Source: Candidatus Nitrospira kreftii
GTDB taxonomy: Bacteria > Nitrospirota > Nitrospiria > Nitrospirales > Nitrospiraceae
NCBI GenBank assembly: GCA_014058405.1
Contig: CP047423.1
Span: 2,232,001 to 2,296,000 of the forward strand
Reading direction: 5' to 3'
Length of the DNA stretch: 64,000 nt
Positions within the stretch are counted from its first letter, which is position 1, and the number at the start of each line of letters is the position of its first letter. This document shows positions 26,159-34,184 of this stretch, piece after piece. The translations under genes and the position numbers were made by a program. Under the pieces are notes generated by a model. That model did no database searches, was not told the origin of the DNA, and saw only the letters and a program-made list of their open reading frames with translations.

Positions 26159-27262
26159 TCATCGTGAAGAATGTCTTTCACCGGTCCGATGCTCGAACAG
26201 GACGGGAATTCCGGCTCCGCGAACGGCCTGAGTTCTTGCTGACTCAATGACGTCATGGCCCGGAACGAGAGAGCAGGCCGGGTCAGGCATGCCGGCATCT
26301 CCGATGAGATGAAACGCTTGGCAACGACATCCTCCGAAATCGATGGCCCGACGCTCGCAGGTCTTACAAGGATCTGACAGCCATTCATCGCCACGGAATC
26401 GGTTGAATCCCGACGAATGGTGCCAGATATCCATGAGCGGGCGCTGCGTAACATGCTCAAAACGCAATCCTGGGATCGTATGCGCCAGATGGCAGGGCAA
26501 TGCGAGTCCTTCCGGATTGACCACGATGAACCGTCGTCCCCATCCGTCCATACAGGATTTAGGATACTCCGTGTAATAGTCGGGGGTGACGAAGAGCACC
26601 TCCATGTGTCCACGAAGGCGCGCTTTAGCGGCAGCTGCAATGGTTCGCGCCTGGTCGAGTTGCTCTCTAGTGGGTAAGAGCGCGGCACGATTCTTCAATG
26701 CCCATCCAAGATATTGCGTATTCGCCAACTCGAGACGATCGGCAGAGACGCGTTCAGCCAGAGCGATGAGCTCTTCGATTTCAGAAATATTTTCTCGATG
26801 AAGCACGACGTTCAGAGTCAATGGAAGTTCGAGCGACGTGACCCATCGCATGGCGTCGAGCTTACGGCTGAACGATGATGTTCCGGCGATTCGGTCCGAT
26901 ACGGACTGCCTCGTACTTTGAATGGAGATTTGTACACTATCCAATCCCAGTGCCCGAAGTCGGGAAAGCCGCTCGAATGTGAGTGGAACTCCGCTCGTGA
27001 TAAGGTTCGTATAGAGGTCAAGCTTGCGAGCCTCCTCGACAAGCACTTCCAAATCATCTCGCAACAACGGCTCGCCTCCTGTGAGGTTGAGTTGAACCAC
27101 GCCGAGTTCTTCGGCCTCATGAAAGACTCGAATCCAAGTGTCGGCGTCGATTTCGTTTCCCTGTGCTGCGAGATCCGACGGATTCGAACAATAGGGACAG
27201 TGAAGCGGACAACGATAGGTCAATTCCGCGATCAAGGTATATGGGCGATACTCGTTATTCAT
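26159..27262 (-). CDS. pqqE: PqqA peptide cyclase PqqE (radical SAM)
   Basis: A 367-residue radical SAM/SPASM enzyme. The radical SAM cluster ligands are in CPLHCPYC near residue 17. The GGEPLLR motif follows. The SPASM region has CMDGWGRRFIVVNPEGLALPC and CKTCERRAIDFGGCRC, which bind auxiliary clusters. It forms the carbon-carbon bond between Glu and Tyr of PqqA. The ATG at 27262 overlaps the pqqD stop as ATGA, so PqqD and PqqE are translationally coupled, fitting the role of PqqD as the peptide chaperone for PqqE. Longer frames upstream of 27262 are not used. Confidence 0.93.
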   Translation of the reverse strand: MNNEYRPYTLIAELTYRCPLHCPYCSNPSDLAAQGNEIDADTWIRVFHEAEELGVVQLNLTGGEPLLRDDLEVLVEEARKLDLYTNLITSGVPLTFERLSRLRALGLDSVQISIQSTRQSVSDRIAGTSSFSRKLDAMRWVTSLELPLTLNVVLHRENISEIEELIALAERVSADRLELANTQYLGWALKNRAALLPTREQLDQARTIAAAAKARLRGHMEVLFVTPDYYTEYPKSCMDGWGRRFIVVNPEGLALPCHLAHTIPGLRFEHVTQRPLMDIWHHSSGFNRFRGDEWLSDPCKTCERRAIDFGGCRCQAFHLIGDAGMPDPACSLVPGHDVIESARTQAVRGAGIPVLFEHRTGERHSSR

Positions 27263-27540
27263 GGCATACCCCGAAGCAAACATCGATCGCCAAGAACGCC
27301 CAGAAACTCGCACACCGCTCGCCTGATCTCGCCTGGAGACGCCTGATCATAAGCTCGGGCGAGATGATCGACCATGTCTTCGATCGTCCGTTCGCCCGTA
27401 CAAAGACGCACAATCGCCGTGGCGGTGTCGTTCAGTTCGAGTCCGGTTTCGGGGTACACAAGCAAGTGGCGGCTCGTGCGCCGATCGAACCGCAGGCGCG
27501 CTTTCCGACTAAGCCGGGGCCTGATGGTGGCGAGATTCAT
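27259..27540 (-). CDS. pqqD: PQQ biosynthesis peptide chaperone PqqD
   Basis: A 93-residue winged-helix RRE-type protein that binds PqqA and presents it to PqqE. Family features are PRLSRKARLRFDRRTSRHLL, then YPETGLELNDTATAIVRLC and TIEDMVDHLARAY. The Met at 27540 is the preferred start. An alternative Met at 27576 would lengthen the overlap with pqqC. Its 5' end overlaps pqqC by about 32 bases and its 3' end overlaps pqqE by four. PqqC and PqqD are sometimes fused in other genomes. Here they are separate. Confidence 0.9.
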   Translation of the reverse strand: MNLATIRPRLSRKARLRFDRRTSRHLLVYPETGLELNDTATAIVRLCTGERTIEDMVDHLARAYDQASPGEIRRAVCEFLGVLGDRCLLRGMP

Positions 27541-28273
27541 CGGCAGTCCGGTTCGGTTTCGACCTCCTGTCCACATAGGCCATAGATAGTTGGTCGAGCA
27601 TGGTCCATAAAATGTCGGCCTTCCTGATCAAGGCCTTCACACATCGCTCTTGGAGGGCATAGGTAGTCGCGTGCTGAACTACAAATTCGACGGCCTGGCT
27701 CGAATCAAGCGTTGCGCGAGCGATGCGCAATTGAAAATACTCCAGCGACGCTGAGCGAACCCAGGGATAATGTTCTCTCCACGCCTCAAGGCGCCGTGCC
27801 ATAAGGGAAGGGGCAAACAATTCCGTGAGCGACGAGGCCACGGCATCGAGAAGCGGAGCCGCACGGACGAAGCTGACATATTCGTCGCACGCAAGCCTGA
27901 CGCCCGGGAGTACATATCGGCAACTCCTCACGACTTCGGCGTCGAGGCTCACCCCTCTCGCCAATTCCAGCCATAGCGCGAGTCCGCCTGCCCCTTGTTG
28001 CTCGCCGTCATGGTCTTGAATGCGGCGGAGCCACGCGCGTCGAAAAGCCGGGTCCTCGGATTTCGCGACAATGAGCGCGTCTTTGATGGGAATTCGCGTT
28101 TGATAGTAGTAGCGGTTCAGGACCCACTGTTGGAGCTGTGTCTTCGTTAGATTCCCGTTGTGCATCAGCTGATGGAAAGGATGGTGGTCATGATAGCGAC
28201 GAGAGCCTTCCCGCTTGAGCCATTCGATAAAGGCATCCTCCGAGAGCCGATCCCGATGGTGATTGTCCTTCAT
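27509..28273 (-). CDS. pqqC: Pyrroloquinoline-quinone synthase PqqC
   Basis: A 254-residue helical-bundle oxidase of the heme-oxygenase-like fold that performs the last ring-closure and oxidation steps of PQQ formation. Signatures are YHDHHPFHQLMHNGNLTK, QWVLNRYYYQTRIPIKDALI, RIQDHDGEQQGAGGLALWLEL, and the late ALQERCVKALIRKADILW. The ATG at 28273 follows the pqqB stop by two bases and is chosen over an earlier Met at 28303 inside pqqB. All conserved blocks are intact. Confidence 0.92.
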   Translation of the reverse strand: MKDNHHRDRLSEDAFIEWLKREGSRRYHDHHPFHQLMHNGNLTKTQLQQWVLNRYYYQTRIPIKDALIVAKSEDPAFRRAWLRRIQDHDGEQQGAGGLALWLELARGVSLDAEVVRSCRYVLPGVRLACDEYVSFVRAAPLLDAVASSLTELFAPSLMARRLEAWREHYPWVRSASLEYFQLRIARATLDSSQAVEFVVQHATTYALQERCVKALIRKADILWTMLDQLSMAYVDRRSKPNRTADESRHHQAPA

Positions 28274-28275
28274 CC

Positions 28276-29199
28276 TCACAAGGAGATCTCCATCCCATCC
28301 CATGCGACTTCCCAGCCTGCCGCCTCGACGAGTTGTCGTTCGTGAGAATCCTCTCGTAACATAGGATTGGTGTTATTGATGTGGATGAACACCCGGCGAC
28401 GAGCAGTAACTTCCGAAAGCGTCGCCAGACTTCCTTCCGATCCACCGACCGGCCAATGTGCGAGCTCTTCCGCCGATTTCTCGAGATAACCCGGCGCGGA
28501 CAGCTCATCACTCGACCAAAAGGTCCCGTCACACATGACACAATCGGCTTCTTCAAGCACTTCGAGAACGGAGGACGTGATCCGGCCGACAGCCGGGAAA
28601 TAGGCCAGCACTCCCCCGTCGGTCGACTGTCGAAAGCGAAGTCCCACATTCACGTCCGGCTCACCAGACGGCATAAGTCCCTCCAAATGGATGGGAAGTT
28701 TTCCCGGAACGGCCACAGCTGTCACCGTCAGCCCTGACGGCCTTCCATCCGCATGCGGCAGTGGTTCTTCAACATCGAGTTTCAGTGTCCGCCACGTGAC
28801 CTGGTCGGCAAAACGTTGAAGTGTCCGATACAAGACATTGCCTTCAGTGAATCCGCGACGCACCGAGTCCGTCGCGTACAGAACAAGCCGGTGATTCTCT
28901 CGGAGCGTGAGGAGTCCCAAACAGTGGTCCAGATCTCCGTTCGTCAACAAGATCGTGTGGATCGGGGAAGAACGTGATTGATGAGGGTGAAGGAGACCGT
29001 ATCTCTCGATCTGAGCACGAATATCCGGAGACACGTTGATGAGAAACCAGTCACCATCTTCTGCGCTGAGACAGACCGATTCCTCTGTCCGTGGGCTGGC
29101 TGCGATCAGTCCTTTCCGCATGCCTGTGCAATTCTCACACGCGCAGTTCCACTGTGGGAATCCACCTCCGGCAGCCGATCCGAGAACTCGAATGAGCAT
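28276..29199 (-). CDS. pqqB: PQQ biosynthesis protein PqqB (metallo-beta-lactamase fold)
   Basis: A 307-residue protein of the MBL superfamily. The N-terminal signature is LGSAAGGGFPQWNCAC, with CxC zinc-binding cysteines. TNGDLDHCLGLL carries the modified MBL motif of PqqB. HINNTNPMLREDSHER near the C-terminus is characteristic of this family. PqqB acts as an iron-dependent hydroxylase of the diaminoacid intermediate. The start overlaps the pqqA stop as TGATG. Confidence 0.92.
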   Translation of the reverse strand: MLIRVLGSAAGGGFPQWNCACENCTGMRKGLIAASPRTEESVCLSAEDGDWFLINVSPDIRAQIERYGLLHPHQSRSSPIHTILLTNGDLDHCLGLLTLRENHRLVLYATDSVRRGFTEGNVLYRTLQRFADQVTWRTLKLDVEEPLPHADGRPSGLTVTAVAVPGKLPIHLEGLMPSGEPDVNVGLRFRQSTDGGVLAYFPAVGRITSSVLEVLEEADCVMCDGTFWSSDELSAPGYLEKSAEELAHWPVGGSEGSLATLSEVTARRRVFIHINNTNPMLREDSHERQLVEAAGWEVAWDGMEISL

Positions 29200-29360
29200 C
29201 AGGTCGGCTCATTGTTATTCGCGTTCTTCGCGACGAATACCGATGACGGTATGTCGTTCGATGGCTCCTTCGCATCGGGATCGTCCCGAAAATCATCTTG
29301 ATACGAGTTGATCTCGGCATCCATTCTTACTTCCACAAACGAAGGCGTTTCCCAAGTCAT
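29199..29360 (-). CDS. pqqA: PQQ precursor peptide PqqA with long C-terminal tail
   Basis: A 53-residue precursor starting at ATG 29360, preceded by a perfect AAGGAGGAGCG site. The core reads MTWETPSFVEVRMDAEINSY: E16 and Y20 are the residues that PqqE cross-links, spaced E-x3-Y. Typical PqqA is about 22-29 residues. This one continues for about 28 residues (DDPDAKEPSNDIPSS and NANNNEPT), acidic and Asn-rich. A tail this long is seen in some lineages and might affect protease choice. It opens the pqq operon. Confidence 0.9.
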   Translation of the reverse strand: MTWETPSFVEVRMDAEINSYQDDFRDDPDAKEPSNDIPSSVFVAKNANNNEPT

Positions 29361-29584
29361 CGCTCCTCCTTCTGTGATCAGCACTGCTCGCCCTGTGGCA
29401 TGAGCTACGAGTAGACAGAACTATTTATGAGAAAGTTAGCTTGCGATTGTCGACCGTACTCTACACCTCTCATTTACCCTAGTTTTCCCAACAGGAACTC
29501 TGTGCAGGAGAATCAGCGTCTGGGTAGCGTCCATCCTGGTCAATGCACGTGTGTTGTCCCCCCCCTCGCATCGGAACCAGACGG

Positions 29585-29770
29585 TTACGAAAGCGGCGGC
29601 GGTCTGCGACCCCAGAAGAAACTGACGAGATAGGCCAGAAAGAAAATGATAAACAGAACATAGGCCATCCCCGTCCTGGAGCCCGCCACGTCAGTCAATG
29701 CGAGCGCGATCGCCACGACGCTGAGACCGAGAAACACCCAGGACCAATAGATGAGAAGCGGTCGGCGCAT
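29585..29770 (-). CDS. Small two-helix membrane protein
   Basis: A 61-residue protein with two hydrophobic segments (WSWVFLGLSVVAIALALTDV and GMAYVLFIIFFLAYLVSFFW) and a basic Pro-rich end GRRPPPL. The ATG at 29770 has CGGAGGAAATGAAACC upstream. I do not recognise the family. It lies between the pqq operon and the respiratory operon, on the same strand as both. Size resembles DUF1328 proteins but the sequence does not. Confidence 0.65.
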   Translation of the reverse strand: MRRPLLIYWSWVFLGLSVVAIALALTDVAGSRTGMAYVLFIIFFLAYLVSFFWGRRPPPLS

Positions 29771-29833
29771 GGTTTCATTTCCTCCGATTGTTACTTGTGC
29801 CTTGGACCTCTCGATGCATCATCGCGCAGACTC

Positions 29834-30367
29834 TTATCTCGCATCACGTCTCCCTTGAAACCGTCTGGTGCGGGCCTTGGTATGTCCTTGAATGGCCTTG
29901 ATGTTCCTTTTTTGCACGTGCCGCGATGTGAGCGCACGTGTGGACTCTGCCGCTGCTTGACGCCGTTGCTGCTTGCGGCGGTTTTCCTCTGACTGGGTCC
30001 GCTCCCCGGAACTGTGAGCGACAGGTGGATTACCGAGTCGGCGCTTACTGTGCATAGTCGATGGATGGCCTGAAAGACGCACCAGTTGCCGTTCTAAGCG
30101 GCGCCCGGCTTCGGCCAACACGTTTGCCTTATGCTCGGCCGTCGAGGCCGCTAAAGACCGGCCGTCTGTCTTCGTTGTTCGTGCTTTGAGTGATCGGTGA
30201 TGGCGGCGAGATTGATCTGTGTACTTCTCTGCCAGGGTTCTGATCCGCTTGATGCGCACCTTCAGCGCTGAGGACCTCAACGTGGTGAGGTGCGGGGGCG
30301 TGCTTGATTGCAGCAGCTTCCATTCACGCTCCGTGAACAAGGTCCTGTCACGATCTTTAAGCCTCAT
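29834..30367 (-). CDS. Highly basic protein of unknown function
   Basis: About 177 residues from the ATG at 30367, which has GGAGGTGTGACC upstream. The N-terminus is ordered (RDRTLFTEREWKLLQSSTPP and ALKVRIKRIRTLAEKYTDQS). The remainder is rich in Arg, Lys, Ser and Gln with no clear domain. Such basic low-complexity proteins often bind nucleic acid, but that is inference only. It follows the bd-like operon, and a small overlapping frame lies between. No recognised family. Confidence 0.6.
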   Translation of the reverse strand: MRLKDRDRTLFTEREWKLLQSSTPPHLTTLRSSALKVRIKRIRTLAEKYTDQSRRHHRSLKARTTKTDGRSLAASTAEHKANVLAEAGRRLERQLVRLSGHPSTMHSKRRLGNPPVAHSSGERTQSEENRRKQQRRQAAAESTRALTSRHVQKRNIKAIQGHTKARTRRFQGRRDAR

Positions 30368-30396
30368 GGTCACACCTCCAATTGAACGCCAAGCAA

Positions 30397-30570
30397 TCAA
30401 TTTGGTCTTTGAACTGTTGCCATCTTGTCGCTTTCACCATTCACCGTCCTCCGTCGGCTCTGGCTGTTCTCATCGTTCGTAAATCGAACGACATCGCCAT
30501 CGGTAAACACTCCCCGGACGCGCGTCGACTGCACACCGGAGACGAAGCACTCGACGATAGGTTCATTCAT
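30397..30570 (-). CDS. 57-residue peptide overlapping the bd-like subunit stop
   Basis: Begins MNEPIVECFVSGVQSTRVRG inside the stop region of the bd-like gene (the gene ends GATGAATGA and this frame's ATG falls in it). Continues FTDGDVVRFTNDENSQSRRR to a stop 29 bases before the basic protein gene. The overlap and tight packing favour a coupled gene. No family is recognised. It could be a shadow, as it lacks its own ribosome site. Confidence 0.4.
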   Translation of the reverse strand: MNEPIVECFVSGVQSTRVRGVFTDGDVVRFTNDENSQSRRRTVNGESDKMATVQRPN

Positions 30571-31882
30571 CATGCTTGAGCCGTTCGTAGGTCGACCGTT
30601 CATCCCCGAGGGTCGTGACGCCGTAGACCAAGTACCCGTTATAGGCACGGGCCGTCTCTCGTACCCAGCCCATGCTTAACATCGTCAACATGGCGCAACC
30701 GGCGATCGCGATGAGAATCTTCTGGTTTGAGCGATCCTGGCCTCCGGCGCCGCGGCTCCACCGGGAGGTACAACCGGCGAAGGCATGGAGAAAGAGGATC
30801 CAATTCAGCAAACCGAAGAATACGAGCGCCGCGATCGCGAGATATTTGTTCGGCTGCATTTTCCCAAGCGGATTGATCGTGGCGTCGGTCAGTCGAGAAA
30901 GAACGGGAACGTGTTGCACATGATACGGCATGGCGAAGACGATCCAGGCGACGACGAGCACAGCCAAGGACGCCGGAAGAATCAGGCGAGCGATCCTGGT
31001 CGGCTCGCTATACGACCGGATGGTGCGAAGCATGTAGAAGGATCCGAGCACGGCGATCAGCCCGTAGAGCAGCGCGACCAGATCGAACAGCCATGAGCGG
31101 GCGCCGAGCATGAGGGTGTGGAACGCCTGTGGTTCGCTGTATCGCACGTGCAACAAATATTGATAGCCGATCACCGGCATGATCAGCAGCGCCCCGAAGC
31201 CTACGGCGAAGCACCAACCACCGGACCATCGATAGAAGCGGCGCTCCTCCTCATCCCGGGAACGCAGGAACCCGACACCGCACAACGCCGCGAGGACAAA
31301 CCCGGCCCACGTCAAGTTTCCGAACCACCGATGGAGATCGAGATCGATCATGGTCGGATTCAAGATATTGGCCCATGCCGAGTCGGGAGGATGGGGCGTC
31401 AACATATAGGACGCGGTGATATCGATGAAGAACATCGCGACCACCGCGCAGAGAGCGGCCAACCAGCCGAACGCGAGGTGGACGCGTCTACGCCATCCCG
31501 TGGTTTCAGTCCAGGCCCATAGGTAATACCAGGCATAGGCAAAGACAGCCTCGCCAAAGAACAAACAGGCTTCCAGCACGAACGGCCAGAACATGATCCG
31601 AAAGATCGCATGCCAAAACTGGGGCCAGAAAATGTTGAGCGTGAAAACTAACGACACCCCGAGGAACGAGATTGTGGCCGTACTCAACACCAGAACGAAT
31701 GCGATCATGTGCGCCAGCCGCCGATACCGCGGCTGATCCGTCACATGAGCCAATGTTGCCACTACGGCGCCGATCACTGCGCTCCCCACAATCAGCGTAG
31801 CGAATAGACTATGGCTCAGCGCCGCCGAGGCAATAGCGATGCGGCCGTAGAGCATCGGCATGTTGAGTGGTTCGAGTTCCAT
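30563..31882 (-). CDS. Cytochrome bd-like subunit (CydA-type) with retained catalytic glutamates
   Basis: A 439-residue membrane protein aligned by eye with CydA. It keeps a TM1 histidine (H24 in AALSHSLFATL), a glutamate pair in VLEACLFFGEAVF (E103 and E110, matching E99/E107 of CydA), and a His at the start of the fifth helix (H183 in HRWFGNLTWAGF). It lacks the GRQPW quinol loop, having RETARAYNGYL instead. It is the last large gene of the ACIII-like operon and has a CydA-like partner upstream, but no CydB. A role as terminal O2 reductase or electron acceptor of the complex is inferred. Confidence 0.85.
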   Translation of the reverse strand: MELEPLNMPMLYGRIAIASAALSHSLFATLIVGSAVIGAVVATLAHVTDQPRYRRLAHMIAFVLVLSTATISFLGVSLVFTLNIFWPQFWHAIFRIMFWPFVLEACLFFGEAVFAYAWYYLWAWTETTGWRRRVHLAFGWLAALCAVVAMFFIDITASYMLTPHPPDSAWANILNPTMIDLDLHRWFGNLTWAGFVLAALCGVGFLRSRDEEERRFYRWSGGWCFAVGFGALLIMPVIGYQYLLHVRYSEPQAFHTLMLGARSWLFDLVALLYGLIAVLGSFYMLRTIRSYSEPTRIARLILPASLAVLVVAWIVFAMPYHVQHVPVLSRLTDATINPLGKMQPNKYLAIAALVFFGLLNWILFLHAFAGCTSRWSRGAGGQDRSNQKILIAIAGCAMLTMLSMGWVRETARAYNGYLVYGVTTLGDERSTYERLKHDE

Positions 31883-31896
31883 ATGAATCCAGAACG

Positions 31897-33147
31897 TTAC
31901 GGTGATTGCTCAGCGTGAAGCTTGCCCTTCGCCTGGCCTTCAGCTTCTCCTTGTCGAAATGCCGCCGGTGCCCTGACCTCATCATGCAGTGAAATGACAT
32001 TCCGAACGGTATCCGGACGACGCGCTGTCTCCCGGATGGTCCCCATCGTGAGGTACGTCATCACCGCAACAACAGCCAGGGCAGCTGAGAGGAAGCGAAT
32101 GAAAGGTGTCTGGTACCGTTCCACCGGCGAAACCTCAGTGAATAGGATGCGGGCTCGGTATAGTGCCGCGGCACTCAGCGCCACGAGGGCAAAGGTCCAC
32201 ATGCGCCGCAGGTCCGGATAGCCGACGGACAGCACCATCGCAAGCACAAGCAAGCCGGCGGCCACCGCGCTCCACCACGCCGGCCTCTCGGTAGACAATG
32301 CATGCTGAAGCCACAAATGACTGCCGAAGAACAACGAGCCGATCAGCACAAATTGAGCATAGATCCAGGGCTGATAAGGCCCCTGCGTCAATTGTCGATA
32401 GGCTTCCGGCGCGGACGCGCTGACTGCCATGGCGTAGAACAGACCGCTCAGCGGCTGAATCATCAGCATGATGAATCCGACCAGCAGGCCCGCCTTCAAA
32501 AGACGAACATAATAGTCGACATCCTCCCCTCGCGCGGCGGAGAGCCGCCAGGCGGCATACCCCGCGACTACATATCCTGCCATGACAAGATTCCCCAAAA
32601 ACCGATGCACGACCAGCGGCACCCAAGTCGGGTTGACGAGGCGACTCCACGCATCGCCCCCCGTCGCGGGAGTAAGCATGTATGACCCGATTCCGTCGAG
32701 CACGGCGACCCAGATGAACATGAGCGAGGCTGCGAGAAATCCGAGCGTTCGGTGAATGCGCGGACTCCTCGCGCGTAAGGCCTCCCAATAATGGTAGTAG
32801 GAATAGAGCGCGAAGAGCTGCAGCAGAAAGGCGATCATCGCGACGTAGATCGGGTATCGGAATCGGTTGAACAAGTGCGCGTTGGTGAGAGGGAACAGAC
32901 CGATGAATAGATCCACCATGATGACCGCCAACACCAAGCTCGCCGTGTAGGTGACGATCGTAAACCGCGTCATCGACCGAGCGGCTTCGAGCAACCAGGG
33001 CCGTGTTTCTCCGGCGGATTCGGCCAACGGCGCGAGCATCATAAATCCGACTCCCAACCCGGCGAGCAAGATATGCAGGAGAGCGAACAGGCCGATTACG
33101 AGACTGTTTCCGATCAGCGGAAATTCGATGGCAGGAAGCGTCGGCAT
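31897..33147 (-). CDS. Second cytochrome bd-like subunit (CydA-derived), glutamates lost
   Basis: About 416 residues from the Met at 33147, in a tight operon between actD-E and the other bd-like gene. TM1 has a His (H25 in LFALLHILLAG). VVHRFLGNLVMAGYVVAG aligns with the heme-His helix of CydA. Where CydA has the glutamate pair, this protein has AMIAFLLQLFALYSYYHYW, so both glutamates are gone. The quinol loop is also missing (MGTIRETARR). It looks like a CydA paralogue that keeps a structural or electron-transfer heme but lost the O2 site. CydAA'-type pairing is a precedent. Confidence 0.85.
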   Translation of the reverse strand: MPTLPAIEFPLIGNSLVIGLFALLHILLAGLGVGFMMLAPLAESAGETRPWLLEAARSMTRFTIVTYTASLVLAVIMVDLFIGLFPLTNAHLFNRFRYPIYVAMIAFLLQLFALYSYYHYWEALRARSPRIHRTLGFLAASLMFIWVAVLDGIGSYMLTPATGGDAWSRLVNPTWVPLVVHRFLGNLVMAGYVVAGYAAWRLSAARGEDVDYYVRLLKAGLLVGFIMLMIQPLSGLFYAMAVSASAPEAYRQLTQGPYQPWIYAQFVLIGSLFFGSHLWLQHALSTERPAWWSAVAAGLLVLAMVLSVGYPDLRRMWTFALVALSAAALYRARILFTEVSPVERYQTPFIRFLSAALAVVAVMTYLTMGTIRETARRPDTVRNVISLHDEVRAPAAFRQGEAEGQAKGKLHAEQSP

Positions 33148-33160
33148 AATAAATATGGGA

Positions 33161-34183
33161 TCACCGCACCGGTTGCGAACCGCTCCAGTTAAGGTGAGAC
33201 AATGATTTGACATAGGCGACCACGGAGCGCCGCTCTTCAGCGGACATTTCCCCTTGAAAGGGTGGCATTACGTCTTTCCCCTCAACTGCCAGCCCATATG
33301 TCACCGTATCGTAGAGTGCTGCTTCGGATAATGCCTGTACGTACGGGTCGAGTAGATCCGCTGGTGGCTCCTTCAAATAGGCGACGACCGGCCCGTTGCC
33401 GCTCCCGTCCCGTCCATGACAATGAGAACAGTTGATACGAAAGAGTCTGGCTCCTTCATTGGATACGGCTTGACCGGGCGAAGGGGTTAGCGCCGAGCGG
33501 TTGTCGCGCGGCACCGAGCCGACCGGCGAATGAAGGCGCGGTGTTTCCTGCGGCTGAGAGGACGGTTGCTCTTGCATGTCGCGTGAACAAGCCTGTACCC
33601 CGCACAGAAGGGAGGCTGCGACGAGGACAGCGGTGGTCGCCTGTCCTGCTCGCTCCGCTCCATGCGGCGCCGACGATGTCGGATGACGATACCGGATGTC
33701 CAGCGCGCCGGCCTGTTGCAGAAGTGCCTGTACTGCCTCGAGCCGAGCCGAATCCTGTGTCAGAGAGAGGACCACCCCAATGAGCCCATCATCGATGCGT
33801 GGATCGTGCTCGGCGGCGTTTCGACTTTCCGACCGAAGCCGGATGAGCATCGCTGCGAACGTGGTGACGATCGCCACGAGCATCATCGTTTCAAAGGCGA
33901 TAATACCGACAACCGGAGGGGCCACGATCGGTTTTGCTCCCGTCACGATGGGGTACAGAAGCGCAGTACCGGCGGTAACCATGACGCCGAGGCCGATGCC
34001 CAGCAAACCAGCTATGATCGCGATGAGATGCAATGGGACACGTATGGGACGCAATAAGGCAGTCTCATGAATCGGCAACGGCGAGAGGACCTCGACCGCG
34101 TCCTCCCGCACGCCCGCGTTCCGAAGCTCGTCGACAAGTGATTCGGGATAACCGGATGGCTCGAAGAGAGCCAGCACCGTCAT
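33161..34183 (-). CDS. ActD (DUF3341)-cytochrome c (ActE-like) fusion
   Basis: About 340 residues from the ATG at 34183, one base after the actC stop. Residues 1-170 are DUF3341/ActD (VLALFEPSGYPESLVDELR; two helices at about 52-84 and 92-116). Next comes TTAVLVAASLLCGVQACSRD, a lipoprotein-like signal with Cys199, and then a monoheme cytochrome c domain with CSHCH at 252-256. It would sit in the ACIII complex and pass electrons outward. The internal lipobox in the middle is odd. It implies either a true fusion or that a stop/start was lost to an indel. All other parts are intact. Confidence 0.82.
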   Translation of the reverse strand: MTVLALFEPSGYPESLVDELRNAGVREDAVEVLSPLPIHETALLRPIRVPLHLIAIIAGLLGIGLGVMVTAGTALLYPIVTGAKPIVAPPVVGIIAFETMMLVAIVTTFAAMLIRLRSESRNAAEHDPRIDDGLIGVVLSLTQDSARLEAVQALLQQAGALDIRYRHPTSSAPHGAERAGQATTAVLVAASLLCGVQACSRDMQEQPSSQPQETPRLHSPVGSVPRDNRSALTPSPGQAVSNEGARLFRINCSHCHGRDGSGNGPVVAYLKEPPADLLDPYVQALSEAALYDTVTYGLAVEGKDVMPPFQGEMSAEERRSVVAYVKSLSHLNWSGSQPVR

Positions 34184-34184
34184 C

